Counted from the stretch's first letter, positions 43,541 through 52,923 are shown. The stretch is 64,000 nt of DNA from Rhizobium ruizarguesonis (GCF_012349115.1 NZ_PQIG01000133.1:146760-210759); one strand, 5' to 3'. The notes: generated by a model from the sequence alone, not told the origin. A program made the numbers and translations.

Positions 43541-44301
43541 GCGACGACCTCGCTACCATCCTGTCCCTGGAGCGCTTGCAGGCTGCCGGCACCGGCCCGC
43601 TCTACGTCAAGCTGCGTCGCATGCTCGAAGAGGCCGTGCGCACCGGCACGCTCGGCCACGGCGATGCGCTGCCGCCGGAGCGCGACATCGCCGAATTCGC
43701 CGCCGTTAGCCGCGTCACCGTGCGCAAGGCGATCGACGAACTTGTCGCCGACGGCCTGCTGGTGCGCCGCCACGGCTCGGGCACCTTCGTCGCCAAGCCG
43801 GTCTCCAAGGTCGAGCAACGCCTGTCGCAGCTCACCTCCTTTACTGAGGATATGGCGCGCCGCGGCATGTCCTCCCGCTCCGAATGGCTGCACAAGGGCA
43901 TCCATACCCCCTCGCCCGATGAGATGATGATCCTTGGCCTCGGTACCGACGTCAAGGTTTCGCGCCTCTCCCGCCTGCGCATCGCCGACGACCAGCCGCT
44001 GGCAATCGAGAACGCCAGCGTCTCCGGCGAATTCCTGCCCGATCCCTCAGCCGTCACCAATTCGCTCTATGCCGAGCTCGAACGCCTCCAGGTTCGCCCC
44101 GTGCGCGCCGTGCAGCGCATCTCGGCGACCAACATGAAGGAAGCCGACGCCCAGCTTCTCGGCGTCTCCGTCGGTGCGGCCGGCCTGTCGATCGAGCGTA
44201 TCTCCTATCTCGGCTCCGGCCGCGCCGTCGAATTCACCCGCTCGCTCTATCGCGGCGACGCCTATGATTTCGTCGCGGAGCTGACGATCGCGGTGACTTG
44301 A
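43537..44301 (+). CDS. GntR/HutC-family regulator with UTRA domain
   Basis: Repressor of 254 residues. The winged helix (about 20-85) contains P-E-R-D-I-A-E-F-A-A-V-S-R-V-T-V-R-K-A-I-D-E-L, and a UTRA ligand domain follows (about 105-245). NagR/DasR-like regulators have this build and bind amino-sugar phosphates. It begins at the kinase stop (ATGA), so they are one unit, and it is divergent from the sugar importer it probably controls. Confidence 0.9.
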   Translation: MSDDLATILSLERLQAAGTGPLYVKLRRMLEEAVRTGTLGHGDALPPERDIAEFAAVSRVTVRKAIDELVADGLLVRRHGSGTFVAKPVSKVEQRLSQLTSFTEDMARRGMSSRSEWLHKGIHTPSPDEMMILGLGTDVKVSRLSRLRIADDQPLAIENASVSGEFLPDPSAVTNSLYAELERLQVRPVRAVQRISATNMKEADAQLLGVSVGAAGLSIERISYLGSGRAVEFTRSLYRGDAYDFVAELTIAVT

Positions 44302-44358
44302 AACGCAAAGCCGACATCATCGGCTCCAAAGAATAATCTTCTTGATTTTCAAAAGCAT

Positions 44359-44389
44359 GAAGCCGGAAAGTGAATCACTTTCCGGCTTC
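44359..44389. terminator. Bidirectional terminator between GntR gene and metH
   Basis: GAAGCCGGAAAGT and ACTTTCCGGCTTC form a perfect stem around a five-base loop. T-rich sequence follows on the plus strand. Confidence 0.8.
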
Positions 44390-44435
44390 CTCGTTTCTTG
44401 AATCACTTTATCAGCGGACGACGCCAAACGGCTGG

Positions 44436-47400
44436 TTACGCCGCATCCTCGATCTCGGTTTCGGTCTTGCGCGGCACATAGTTCAGCACTGGCCCGAGCC
44501 AGCGCTCGATCTCGGAAACCTCCATGCCCTTGCGGGCCGCATAGTCTTCCACCTGATCGCGCTCCACCTTGGCGACGCCGAAATAATAGGAGTCGGGATG
44601 GCCGATATAGAGGCCGGAGACCGAGGAGCCCGGCCACATCGCATAACTCTCTGTCAGCTTCACGCCGGCCGCTTTTTCAGCGTCGAGCAACTTGAAGAGT
44701 GTTGCCTTTTCGGTGTGGTCGGGCTGGGCGGGATAACCAGGCGCCGGGCGAATGCCGGCATAGGCTTCGGTGATGAGATCCTCCTTGCTGAGCGTCTCGT
44801 CCTTGGCATAGCCCCAGTATTCGCGCCGCACCCGCTCGTGCATGCGCTCGGCAAAGGCTTCGGCGAAGCGGTCGGCCAGCGCTTTGACGAGGATCGAGGA
44901 ATAATCGTCGTTCGCCCGTTCGAAACGCTCGGCGATGGCGATTTCCTCGATACCCGCTGTCACCACGAAGCCGCCGACATAATCCTGAGCACCGCTTGTG
45001 ACAGGCGCCACGAAGTCGGAGAGCGCCACGTTCGGCCGCCCGTCCCGCTTGGAAAGCTGCTGGCGCAGCGTATAGAAGGTCTCAAGCTCGTGCTTCCGGC
45101 TCTCGTCCGTGAACAGCCGGATATCATCGCCGACCGCGCCGGCCGGCCAGAAGCCGATGACGGCGCGCGGGCGGAACCACTTCTCGTCGATGATCTTCTT
45201 CAGCATGGCCTGCGCATCGGCCCAGAGCGCACGCGCCGCCTCGCCCTGCTTCTCGTCGTCGAGAATGGCGGGGTACCGGCCGCGCAGCTCCCAGGTCTGG
45301 AAGAACGGCGTCCAGTCGATATATTTGGCAAGCTCGGCCAGATCGTAATCCTCGAACACCCGTGTGCCGAAGAATTGCGGCTTCACCGGCCGGTAGGCAG
45401 ACCAATCGACCTTATGCGCATTCTCGCGAGCCCGGGGCAACGGCAAGCGCACCTTCTCGGCCTCGCTGCGCGCATGGGCGGCCGCCACCTTGGCATATTC
45501 GGCGCGAATGTCGTCGACATAGGCCTGGCGGTTCTCCGGTGACAGCAGGGCCGAGACGACGCCGACGGCGCGGCTCGCATCGGTCACGTAGATCGTCTGC
45601 CCCTTATTGTAGCCGGGATGGATCTTCACGGCCGTATGCACGCGGCTGGTCGTTGCCCCGCCGATCAGCAGCGGGATCTCGAAGCCCTGCCGCTCCATTT
45701 CGGCCGCGACATGCACCATCTCGTCGAGCGACGGCGTGATCAGGCCGGAAAGGCCGATGACATCGACCTTTTCGGCAATCGCCGTTTCGAGGATCTTCGT
45801 CGCCGGCACCATGACGCCGAGGTCGACGATCTCGTAATTGTTGCAGGCAAGCACGACGCCGACGATGTTCTTGCCGATATCGTGCACATCGCCCTTGACC
45901 GTCGCCATCAGGATCTTGCCGGCCGACCGGCGTTCCTCGCCGCCATTGAGGCGCTTTTCCTCTTCCATGTAGGGCAGCAGCACGGCCACCGCCTGCTTCA
46001 TCACGCGCGCCGACTTGACCACCTGCGGCAGGAACATCTTGCCCGAGCCGAAGAGGTCGCCGACGACGTTCATGCCGGCCATCAGCGGCCCTTCGATGAC
46101 GTGCAGCGGCCTTGCAGCCTGCTGGCGCGCCTCCTCGGTATCGGCCCCGATATATTCGGTGATGCCGTTGACCAGCGCATGTTCGAGACGCTTCTCGACG
46201 CTCCATTCGCGCCAGGAAAGATCCTGGACTCGGCCTTCGCGTGCCGCGCCGCCACGGAATTTCTCCGCCACTTCGAGCAGCCGCTCGGTGCCGTCGGGAC
46301 GGCGGTTCAGCACTACATCCTCGCAGGCCTCGCGCAGCTCGGGATCGATGTTGTCGTAAACAGCAAGCTGGCCGGCATTGACGATGCCCATGTCCATGCC
46401 CGCCTGGATGGCGTGGTAGAGGAACACGGCGTGCATCGCCTCGCGCACCGGCTCGTTGCCGCGGAACGAGAAGGACAGGTTCGAAACACCGCCCGAAATA
46501 TGCACCAGCGGCATGCGCTCGCGGATCGTCCGCGTCGCCTCGATGAAGTCGACGCCGTAATTATTGTGCTCCTCGATGCCGGTCGCGACCGCGAAGATGT
46601 TCGGATCGAAGATGATATCCTCGGGCGGGTAGCCGATCTTTTCGGTCAGCAGCTTGTAGGCGCGCGTGCAGATTTCCACCTTGCGCTCATAGCTGTCAGC
46701 CTGCCCCGTTTCATCGAAGGCCATGACGACGACGGCGGCACCATAATTGTGCAACAGCCGCGCCTGGGCGAGGAAATTCTCCTCGCCTTCCTTCAGCGAG
46801 ATCGAGTTGACGATCGGCTTGCCCTGGACGCGCTTCAGGCCGGATTCGATGATTGAGAATTTCGACGAGTCGATCATGACAGGCACGCGGGCGATGTCAG
46901 GCTCGGCGGCGATCAGGTTGAGGAATTCGACCATCGCCTTTTCGGAGTCGATCAGCCCCTCGTCCATGTTGATGTCGATCACCTGCGCGCCGTTCTCGAC
47001 CTGGTCGCGCGCCACATCGAGCGCTGCCGTGAAATCGGCGTTGGTGATCAGTTTGCGGAAGCGGGCCGAGCCGGTGACGTTGGTGCGTTCTCCGACATTC
47101 ACGAAGGGGATGTCCTTCGTCAGTTCGAAAGGTTCGAGACCCGACAGCGACATGAAGGGGCGATGCTCGGGGATCGGCCGTGGCTTGTATTTCGCAACAG
47201 TCTCGGCGATCGCCTTGATATGCTCCGGCGTCGAGCCGCAGCAGCCGCCGACGATGTTGACAAGGCCTTCGCGGGCGAAGCTGTCGATCTGCGCCGCCAT
47301 CAGCTCCGGCGTTTCGTCATACTGGCCGAACTCGTTCGGCAGGCCGGCATTCGGATAGGCGCAGATGAAGGTGTCGGCAACACCCGAAAGCTCCTGCAGA

Positions 47401-48209
47401 TGCGGGCGCATCGCATTGGCGCCGAGCGCGCAGTTGAGGCCGATCGTGAAGGGATTGGCGTGACGCACCGAGTTCCAGAAGGCCGACGGCGTCTGGCCGG
47501 ACAGCGTGCGGCCGGAAAGATCGGTGATCGTGCCCGAGATCATCACCGGCAGGCGCACGCCCTTGGCCTCGAAGCGCTCCTCGCAGGCGAAGATCGCCGC
47601 CTTGGCGTTCAGCGTGTCGAAGATCGTCTCGATGAGGATGATGTCGGCACCGCCGTCGATCAGCCCGTCGATCTGCTCGCCATAGGCGGAACGCAGATCG
47701 TCGAAGGTCACGGCGCGGAACCCCGGATTGTTGACGTCGGGCGAGATCGAGGCGGTGCGGTTAGTCGGGCCGATGGCGCCGGCGACGAAACGACGGCGGC
47801 CGTCCTCGCGCTCGGCGCGCTGCGCTGCCCGGCGCACGATCTCCGCACCTTCCTTGTTGAGGTCGTAGACCGCACCTTCCATCTCGTAATCGGCCTGGGC
47901 GATGCGGGTCGAGGAGAAGGTGTTGGTCTCGAGAATATCGGCGCCAGCCTTGGCGTATCTGTAATGGATCTCTTCGATCGCGTCCGGCTGGGTCAGGATC
48001 AGAAGGTCGTTATTGCCCTTCTGGTGACAGGCGCAGCCGATGAAGCGCGTTCCGCGAAACTGGTCTTCGTCATAGCCGAGCCCCTGGATCTGCGTGCCCA
48101 TGGCGCCGTCGAGAACAAGGATGCGCTCGCTCGCGGCTTGTTTCAAAGCTGCGAAAACTTCACTGCCGTCACGCTTGCCCGTTTCCGGACCAAAGAGATT
48201 GTCAAACAC
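44436..48209 (-). CDS. metH: Cobalamin-dependent methionine synthase
   Basis: Transfers a methyl group from 5-methyl-THF through cobalamin to homocysteine, making methionine. The 1257 residues hold the full four-module layout: homocysteine-binding barrel with zinc Cys pair (GGCCGSTPEH near 310), folate barrel (about 350-620), cobalamin module with DVHDIGKNIVG (near 765), and C-terminal SAM-dependent reactivation domain. Start is GTG at 48209, seven bases after AAGGAG; the frame continues to 48251 without a ribosome site. A perfect palindrome shared with the metF unit lies 41 bp upstream, so MetF and MetH are likely co-regulated. Confidence 0.97.
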   Translation of the reverse strand: MFDNLFGPETGKRDGSEVFAALKQAASERILVLDGAMGTQIQGLGYDEDQFRGTRFIGCACHQKGNNDLLILTQPDAIEEIHYRYAKAGADILETNTFSSTRIAQADYEMEGAVYDLNKEGAEIVRRAAQRAEREDGRRRFVAGAIGPTNRTASISPDVNNPGFRAVTFDDLRSAYGEQIDGLIDGGADIILIETIFDTLNAKAAIFACEERFEAKGVRLPVMISGTITDLSGRTLSGQTPSAFWNSVRHANPFTIGLNCALGANAMRPHLQELSGVADTFICAYPNAGLPNEFGQYDETPELMAAQIDSFAREGLVNIVGGCCGSTPEHIKAIAETVAKYKPRPIPEHRPFMSLSGLEPFELTKDIPFVNVGERTNVTGSARFRKLITNADFTAALDVARDQVENGAQVIDINMDEGLIDSEKAMVEFLNLIAAEPDIARVPVMIDSSKFSIIESGLKRVQGKPIVNSISLKEGEENFLAQARLLHNYGAAVVVMAFDETGQADSYERKVEICTRAYKLLTEKIGYPPEDIIFDPNIFAVATGIEEHNNYGVDFIEATRTIRERMPLVHISGGVSNLSFSFRGNEPVREAMHAVFLYHAIQAGMDMGIVNAGQLAVYDNIDPELREACEDVVLNRRPDGTERLLEVAEKFRGGAAREGRVQDLSWREWSVEKRLEHALVNGITEYIGADTEEARQQAARPLHVIEGPLMAGMNVVGDLFGSGKMFLPQVVKSARVMKQAVAVLLPYMEEEKRLNGGEERRSAGKILMATVKGDVHDIGKNIVGVVLACNNYEIVDLGVMVPATKILETAIAEKVDVIGLSGLITPSLDEMVHVAAEMERQGFEIPLLIGGATTSRVHTAVKIHPGYNKGQTIYVTDASRAVGVVSALLSPENRQAYVDDIRAEYAKVAAAHARSEAEKVRLPLPRARENAHKVDWSAYRPVKPQFFGTRVFEDYDLAELAKYIDWTPFFQTWELRGRYPAILDDEKQGEAARALWADAQAMLKKIIDEKWFRPRAVIGFWPAGAVGDDIRLFTDESRKHELETFYTLRQQLSKRDGRPNVALSDFVAPVTSGAQDYVGGFVVTAGIEEIAIAERFERANDDYSSILVKALADRFAEAFAERMHERVRREYWGYAKDETLSKEDLITEAYAGIRPAPGYPAQPDHTEKATLFKLLDAEKAAGVKLTESYAMWPGSSVSGLYIGHPDSYYFGVAKVERDQVEDYAARKGMEVSEIERWLGPVLNYVPRKTETEIEDAA

Positions 48210-48249
48210 GGGAGGGCTCCTTGACGTCGTAAGACCAGACTTCCAAATC

Positions 48250-48269
48250 ACATAAAGATATCTTTATGT
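48250..48269. promoter_or_regulatory. Palindromic operator candidate before metH
   Basis: Identical in all 20 bp to the palindrome at 12109-12128 (core CATAAAGATATCTTTATG). It lies 41 bp before the metH GTG and 110 bp before the divergent isomerase gene, so it could affect both. Confidence 0.8.
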
Positions 48270-48378
48270 CAATATATGCCTGTCGATTTCGTGCTTTGCA
48301 AATCTCGCCGGATGACAGACTCGCACGACGCCTATATAGGCGTTTACAACGCTTTGTGCACGAAATCGGAGGAGCATC

Positions 48379-49638
48379 ATGGCACCCGCAACCGGCAACG
48401 CCGTGCTTGGAAACTGGACGACCCGCGCCTATCACCGCGGCTGGCTGCTGACCCAAGCGAACGGTCTCTTCGATTTCTTCCAGCACAATTCAGTCAACCC
48501 CAAGGGCGGTTTCTACGATCTCGACGACGAAGGTAGGCCTCTCGACGCCGAGGGCCAGGTTCGCGGCATCCATATCGCCGCGCGCGCCGTACATTGCTTC
48601 TCGATCGGCGCCTTGCTCGGACGTCCCGGCGCCTCCGACGTCGTCGACCACGGCATGGATTATATCTGGAACCATCATCGCGACCGGAAAAACGGCGGCT
48701 ATTTCTGGTCGCTTGATGATAACGGTCCGGTCGATTCCAACAAGCAGGGCTATGGCCATGCTTTCGTGCTGCTGGCCGCCTCAGCCGCAAAGACGATCGG
48801 CCATCCCCTTGCCGACGGCATGCTTGACGATATCACCGAGATCCTCAACACGAAATTCTGGGAAGAAAAGCACGGCGCCATCGCCGAGGAATTCACCGCC
48901 GACTGGCAGCCGCTCGATGGCGGCGCCTATCGCGGCCAGAACTCCAACATGCACCTGACCGAAGCGCTGATGGCGGCCTTCGAAGCCACCGGCGACCGGG
49001 AATATCTGACCAAGGCCGAAAGCATCGCCGATCTCGTCATCCGCCGCGCCGCCGGTTCGGTGGACTGGCGCGTCGCCGAGCATTTCGATGCCGAATGGAA
49101 TCTCGACAAGACCTACTATCATCCGAACGAAATGTTCCGCCCGGCCGGCACGACGCCCGGCCACTGGCTGGAATGGGCCCGCCTCATCCTGCAGCTCTGG
49201 GCGCTCGGCGGCAAACGCATCGAATGGATGCCGGATGCGGCCAAGGCGCTCTTTGCGCAATCCATGGCGCTCGGCTGGGACAACGACAAGGGCGGGTTCT
49301 TCTATACGCTCGATTGGGACGACAAGCCTGCCAAGCGCAACAAGCTCTGGTGGCCAGCCTGCGAAGGTGCAGCCGCTGCACATTTCCTCAACGAGCACCT
49401 GCCAAGCGATTTCCATGAAGAGAGCTACCGCAAGATCTGGAACGTGATCGAGCGCGCCTTCATCGACCACAAGAACGGCGGCTGGCACGAGGAATTGACG
49501 GAAGATCTCGTTCCCTCGCACTCACTGTTCCCCGGCAAGGGCGATATTTATCACGCCCTGCAGGCCTGCCTCATCCCGCTCTTCCCGGCAACGGGCAGCC
49601 TGACAAAGGGCATCGCCGAGGCCGGCGGGAAGCTCTGA
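48379..49638 (+). CDS. AGE-family sugar isomerase/epimerase (mannose-isomerase-like)
   Basis: Cytoplasmic (alpha/alpha)6-barrel enzyme of 419 residues of the N-acylglucosamine 2-epimerase superfamily. The pattern N-P-K-G-G-F-Y-D-L-D, G-Y-G-H-A-F-V-L-L-A, R-G-Q-N-S-N-M-H-L-T-E-A and H-P-N-E-M-F-R-P fits mannose/aldose-ketose isomerases (YihS-like) more than ManNAc epimerase. Catalytic His residues are expected in H-L-T-E-A and near the C-terminus. ATG at 48379 follows GGAGGAGCATC. Divergent from metH; role in sugar catabolism. Confidence 0.88.
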   Translation: MAPATGNAVLGNWTTRAYHRGWLLTQANGLFDFFQHNSVNPKGGFYDLDDEGRPLDAEGQVRGIHIAARAVHCFSIGALLGRPGASDVVDHGMDYIWNHHRDRKNGGYFWSLDDNGPVDSNKQGYGHAFVLLAASAAKTIGHPLADGMLDDITEILNTKFWEEKHGAIAEEFTADWQPLDGGAYRGQNSNMHLTEALMAAFEATGDREYLTKAESIADLVIRRAAGSVDWRVAEHFDAEWNLDKTYYHPNEMFRPAGTTPGHWLEWARLILQLWALGGKRIEWMPDAAKALFAQSMALGWDNDKGGFFYTLDWDDKPAKRNKLWWPACEGAAAAHFLNEHLPSDFHEESYRKIWNVIERAFIDHKNGGWHEELTEDLVPSHSLFPGKGDIYHALQACLIPLFPATGSLTKGIAEAGGKL

Positions 49639-49647
49639 GGTCGGGGA

Positions 49648-50271
49648 TCAGTAACCCGGCGCCGGCAATTCGGCAGTCGGGTTCCGCTGGAACCATTCGA
49701 CATCCTCGTTGACACGGTCGAGATCGTCCTGCACGTCGCGCTGGTCGCGGCGGATGTCGTGCATGTCGTCTTCGAGATCCTCGATCCGCCGGCGCAGTTC
49801 CGACCGGTCACCGTCCTTGGCATCCCTCAGCTTGTCGGAAAGCTCGTCAATGCTCATCTCCTTATTGGTATAGTCGCTCTGCATCGAGCTGAGCCTCGCC
49901 TGCAATTCGTGCTGCTTGCTGCCGACGCCGAAGCCGCGCAGGAAACCGGGCGCGGTCTCCGGCGGGCAGACATTGGCGTAGCCGCTGCCCGCCTGGCCGC
50001 GCGCAAGCCCGCTGAGCGGCGTGCAGTAGCGCACCAGACCGGCCTGATATCCCTGAAACCAGATCGTCTGATCGGGCACGATCTTCACCCGCTCGCAGGA
50101 TTTCGCATGTGCGGCGAAGCGCTGTTGCGGCTCGTAGCCCGCCGCGCCGTCGCTCTCGCCGATCACTCTCCAGTCGGCGGCAACGCATTCCTCCTTGGAA
50201 AGAGTGTTGCAGGAGGCAAGGAAAAGGCCGAAGCCGATGGTGGCGGCAAGCGCAAGGAACAAGCGGATCAT
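49648..50271 (-). CDS. DUF2799 lipoprotein with coiled coil
   Basis: Envelope protein of 207 residues. Signal peptide with lipobox LASC (Cys about 21). The first half contains paired Cys residues and the DUF2799 pattern (G-x-x-x-G-L-x-x-Y-C); the second half (about 125-195) is a charged heptad-like coiled coil rich in D, R, E and L. Start at 50271 after GCAAGGAACAAGCGGATC-type spacing on the opposite strand reading is weak. Function unknown. It converges with the isomerase gene. Confidence 0.8.
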   Translation of the reverse strand: MIRLFLALAATIGFGLFLASCNTLSKEECVAADWRVIGESDGAAGYEPQQRFAAHAKSCERVKIVPDQTIWFQGYQAGLVRYCTPLSGLARGQAGSGYANVCPPETAPGFLRGFGVGSKQHELQARLSSMQSDYTNKEMSIDELSDKLRDAKDGDRSELRRRIEDLEDDMHDIRRDQRDVQDDLDRVNEDVEWFQRNPTAELPAPGY

Positions 50272-50403
50272 GGCGTCCCGGGTAAGATGAGGAGTGCGAT
50301 GCCGCAGCTTAGCCGCAGGACAAGCCCGCGTCACCGGCACGGCGACGCGAATTTGCAGTTTTCATGGCTTTTTTCTGTCAAAATTACGGCGGGAGAAACC
50401 GCA

Positions 50404-50901
50404 TCAAAGCGACGGGGCGAGCCGGAGCGTATCCAGATCCTTCGCGAGCATCAGCGCCAGCGCCTCGACCGCAAGATTGTGGTCGTCGCGCTGCGGCAAT
50501 CCTGAGACGGTGACGGCGCCGATGCAGCCGCTGCCCTTGACGTTGATCGGGAAACTGCCGCCGTGCGGCGCATAGTCGGCGCCGGAAAGTCCATTATCCT
50601 CGACCGTCTTGCCGTCTTTCTGCAGCTTCAGGCCGGAGGCATAGCTGCTGCGGAAATAGCGCAGCACCATATTGCGCTTGCGGCGGACCCAGTTGACGTT
50701 ATCAGGCGTCACGCCCGGGAGTGCCGCATAGAAGACCGGCATCGAATGCAGGGTCACGTCGATCGCGATGCCGAGGCCGCGCTCGGTGGCGAGTTCCTGC
50801 AGGAGCTTGCCGAGCTGCCACGCCGTCGTCAGGTCGAAGGCGTCGAAGCTTAGGACTTTCTCCTGCTCCGCGATCCGGCTGAGATCGTCCTCGATTGTCA
50901 T
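50404..50901 (-). CDS. UPF0303 family protein (HbpS-like heme-degrading fold)
   Basis: Protein of 165 residues. The pattern L-L-Q-E-L-A-T-E-R-G-L-G-I-A-I-D-V and H-G-G-S-F-P-I-N-V-K-G-S-G-C-I-G-A-V-T-V-S-G-L-P matches UPF0303 (GlcG/HbpS-like). Such proteins bind small ligands or heme; role is unsettled. It has its own start at 50901 and a GAGGAG ribosome site ten bases upstream, but the reading frame is open without a stop into the flavin-reductase remnant, so a 315-residue fusion is also possible. Confidence 0.85.
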   Translation of the reverse strand: MTIEDDLSRIAEQEKVLSFDAFDLTTAWQLGKLLQELATERGLGIAIDVTLHSMPVFYAALPGVTPDNVNWVRRKRNMVLRYFRSSYASGLKLQKDGKTVEDNGLSGADYAPHGGSFPINVKGSGCIGAVTVSGLPQRDDHNLAVEALALMLAKDLDTLRLAPSL

Positions 50902-51351
50902 GGGTAAAGCGCTCCTCTGCCGCAATGATCCGTAGCCGACCATTCTTGCGGGAGCCGAAAAAGTAAAGCAAAAACTTGGGGCTATCCCTGGAGCAATTCC
51001 GGCAGAACTGCGCAGCGGTTTTGCGTCCGGAATTGCGCGAAGACAAAGAGCGCCGCAGACATGCATCGCCTCGGCGATCGCGAAGGAGACGATATTGACC
51101 GTGAACACCTCGGTCATGCGGATATTATGGCCGGTATCCTTGAACGACATGTCGGCATTGTTCTCGACCCCGATCGCGAGGATCGGCGGATCGGCCGAAA
51201 GGCAGTTGAAGAAGCTGAAGGGTGCGGCGTTGACCCGGCCATTCTCGTCGACCGTCGTCACCAGCGCGATCGGCCGCGGGATGATCGTGCCGATCATCAG
51301 CTTGTAGCGTTCGCGCTCGGTGAGCTGCTTGAAATCGAAAGAGACGGACAT
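50902..51351 (-). pseudogene. Truncated flavin reductase-like gene, scarred by a repeat and open into UPF0303
   Basis: Residues 1-97 (from ATG 51351, after a weak ribosome site) read as an FMN-binding flavin reductase-like domain: G-T-I-I-P-R-P-I-A-L-V-T-T, N-A-A-P-F-S-F-F-N and V-N-I-V-S-F-A-I-A-E-A-M. The family is normally about 200 residues; here it stops being recognisable at about 51056, exactly where RIME-type DNA (50985-51056) begins. The repeat and 50902-50984 are read in frame as unrelated sequence until UPF0303 starts. The second half of the domain is missing, so the original enzyme is likely non-functional. Confidence 0.7.
50985..51056. repeat. RIME-type module inside a coding frame (copy 3)
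   Basis: Read on the minus strand, this stretch contains GCGCAATTCCGGACGCAAAACCG and GAATTGCTCCAGG, matching the second module of copy 1 at 19801-19863. It is translated in frame without a stop. Confidence 0.7.
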
Positions 51352-51355
51352 CAGT

Positions 51356-52099
51356 TCAGCCGACCTTGAGGACCGGCGAGAAACTGCTCATCGCCCCGGT
51401 GAAGGGTTTCGGCAACGGCGATGCGTAGGAGCCGCGCTTACTGGTGGAAAGTCCGAGCGACACCAGCGCTTCGGCCTGCTTGACGGCGGCGGCAACGCCA
51501 TCGACGACAGGCACGCCGTAGATCTCCTGCAGCTCACGCGCCAGATCGGTCATGCCGGCGCAGCCGAGCACGATCGCCTCGGCGCCGTCTTCCGAAAGCG
51601 CCCGCTCGATCTCGGCCCTGAGCTTGCCTATCGCGCCCGAGGCCGCATCTTCCAGCTCCAGCACCGGGATGTCGGAGGCGCGCACCCTGGCGCGGTCGCC
51701 CATGCCGTAGCGGCGCACCAGATTGTCGATCAGCACCCGCGACCGCTCCAGCGTCGTCACCACGGTGAAGCGCTGCGCCAGGAAGCCCGCCGTCACCACG
51801 GCGGATTCGCAAAGGCCGAGGATCGGCACATCGGCAAAGGTTCGTGCCGCTTCGAGCCCGGTATCGTCGAAGCAGGCGATAACGGCCGCGTCATAACCTG
51901 CCGCCTGCCGCTCCTTGAGTTCGGCGAGCAGGCCGGGGATCGCCAGTGCGCCGTCGTAATGTCCCTCGATGGAGACCGGCCCCATGCGCGAGGTGGCCGC
52001 GATGATCTCCGTGCCTGATGCCGCCACTGCACGCGCGGCGGTCGCGGCCTTGTCGGTCATGGAGGCCGTGGTGTTCGGATTGACGATGAGGATGCGCAT
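51356..52099 (-). CDS. Hydantoin/aspartate-glutamate racemase family protein
   Basis: Cofactor-independent racemase of 247 residues. The two catalytic cysteines are in ACFDDTG (Cys76) and LGCAGM (Cys180); N-P-N-T at the N-terminus and V-D-G-V-A-A-A-V-K are typical of hydantoin racemases (HyuE/Asp-Glu racemase superfamily). It follows two permease genes of an ABC importer, which suggests that a racemic cyclic amide or similar compound is taken up. Actual substrate not determined. Starts ATG at 52099, one base after the upstream permease frame. Confidence 0.9.
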   Translation of the reverse strand: MRILIVNPNTTASMTDKAATAARAVAASGTEIIAATSRMGPVSIEGHYDGALAIPGLLAELKERQAAGYDAAVIACFDDTGLEAARTFADVPILGLCESAVVTAGFLAQRFTVVTTLERSRVLIDNLVRRYGMGDRARVRASDIPVLELEDAASGAIGKLRAEIERALSEDGAEAIVLGCAGMTDLARELQEIYGVPVVDGVAAAVKQAEALVSLGLSTSKRGSYASPLPKPFTGAMSSFSPVLKVG

Positions 52100-52100
52100 G

Positions 52101-52922
52101 TCAGCTTATCTTTGCCTGCCGCCGGCTGAGCATCGTCATGATGCCGAGTGCGAGGAGAATGATGGTGAAGGAAAACAGCGTCGTCACCGTGCCGAGCGCA
52201 TAGAGCACCGGCGTCGTGACGTTAGTCGTCATGCCGTAGATTTCGAGCGGCAGCGTATTGTAGGTGCCTGATGTCATCAGAGTGCGGGCGAATTCGTCAT
52301 AGGAGAGCGTGAAGCCGAACAGGCCGACACCGATCAGGCTCGGCGCGATCATCGGCAGCACGACATGGCGGAACGTCTGCCAGGAGTTGGCGCCAAGGTC
52401 ACGCGCTGCCTCTTCATAGGCCGGCGAGAAGCGGTTGAAGACGGCAAACATGATCAGCACGCCGAACGGCAGCGTCCAGGTGAGATGGGCGCCAAAGGCC
52501 GACGAATACCAGGCAGGCTTCAGCCCTCCCTCCTGGAAGACGACGCCGATGCCGAGCGAGATGATGATCGACGGCACGACGAGGCTTGCGACCGTGGCAT
52601 AGAACAGCGCCGTCGAACCGCGAAACCGTCGCCGGAAGGCAAGGCCGGCAAGCAGCGAGACGATGACGGTCACCGCCATCACCATCAGCCCGAGAGTGAA
52701 GGAGCGACGGAAGGAAGCGCCGAAATCGCCGACCGCCTGCTTCTCGAACAGGTTGAAGAACCAGTGCGTGGAAACGCCGTTCATCGGGAAGGTCAGGCCG
52801 CCATCCGGCCCCTGGAAGGAGAGGATCAGGATTGCCGAAAGCGGGCCGTAGAGGAACAGCACGAAGATGATGAAGAAGATCGCCAGCAGATAGAATTCAA
52901 GGCCGCGTTTTTCGTGGTTCAT
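52101..52922 (-). CDS. Spermidine/putrescine-type ABC permease (PotC-like)
   Basis: Inner-membrane component of 273 residues with six helices, EAA-type motif E-A-A-R-D-L-G-A-N near 180. Paired with the permease at 52924; one base separates them. Start at 52922 gives the M-N-H-E-K-R-G N-terminus. Confidence 0.9.
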   Translation of the reverse strand: MNHEKRGLEFYLLAIFFIIFVLFLYGPLSAILILSFQGPDGGLTFPMNGVSTHWFFNLFEKQAVGDFGASFRRSFTLGLMVMAVTVIVSLLAGLAFRRRFRGSTALFYATVASLVVPSIIISLGIGVVFQEGGLKPAWYSSAFGAHLTWTLPFGVLIMFAVFNRFSPAYEEAARDLGANSWQTFRHVVLPMIAPSLIGVGLFGFTLSYDEFARTLMTSGTYNTLPLEIYGMTTNVTTPVLYALGTVTTLFSFTIILLALGIMTMLSRRQAKIS

Positions 52923-52923
52923 C

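Noticed and set aside
44370..45542. 390-codon open frame on the plus strand
   Set aside because: Antisense to metH; no domain and no ribosome site.
48210..48378. Cobalamin or SAM riboswitch in front of metH
   Set aside because: The gap between divergent genes is only 169 bp and contains the palindrome; no B12 box or SAM-type stem pattern was recognised.
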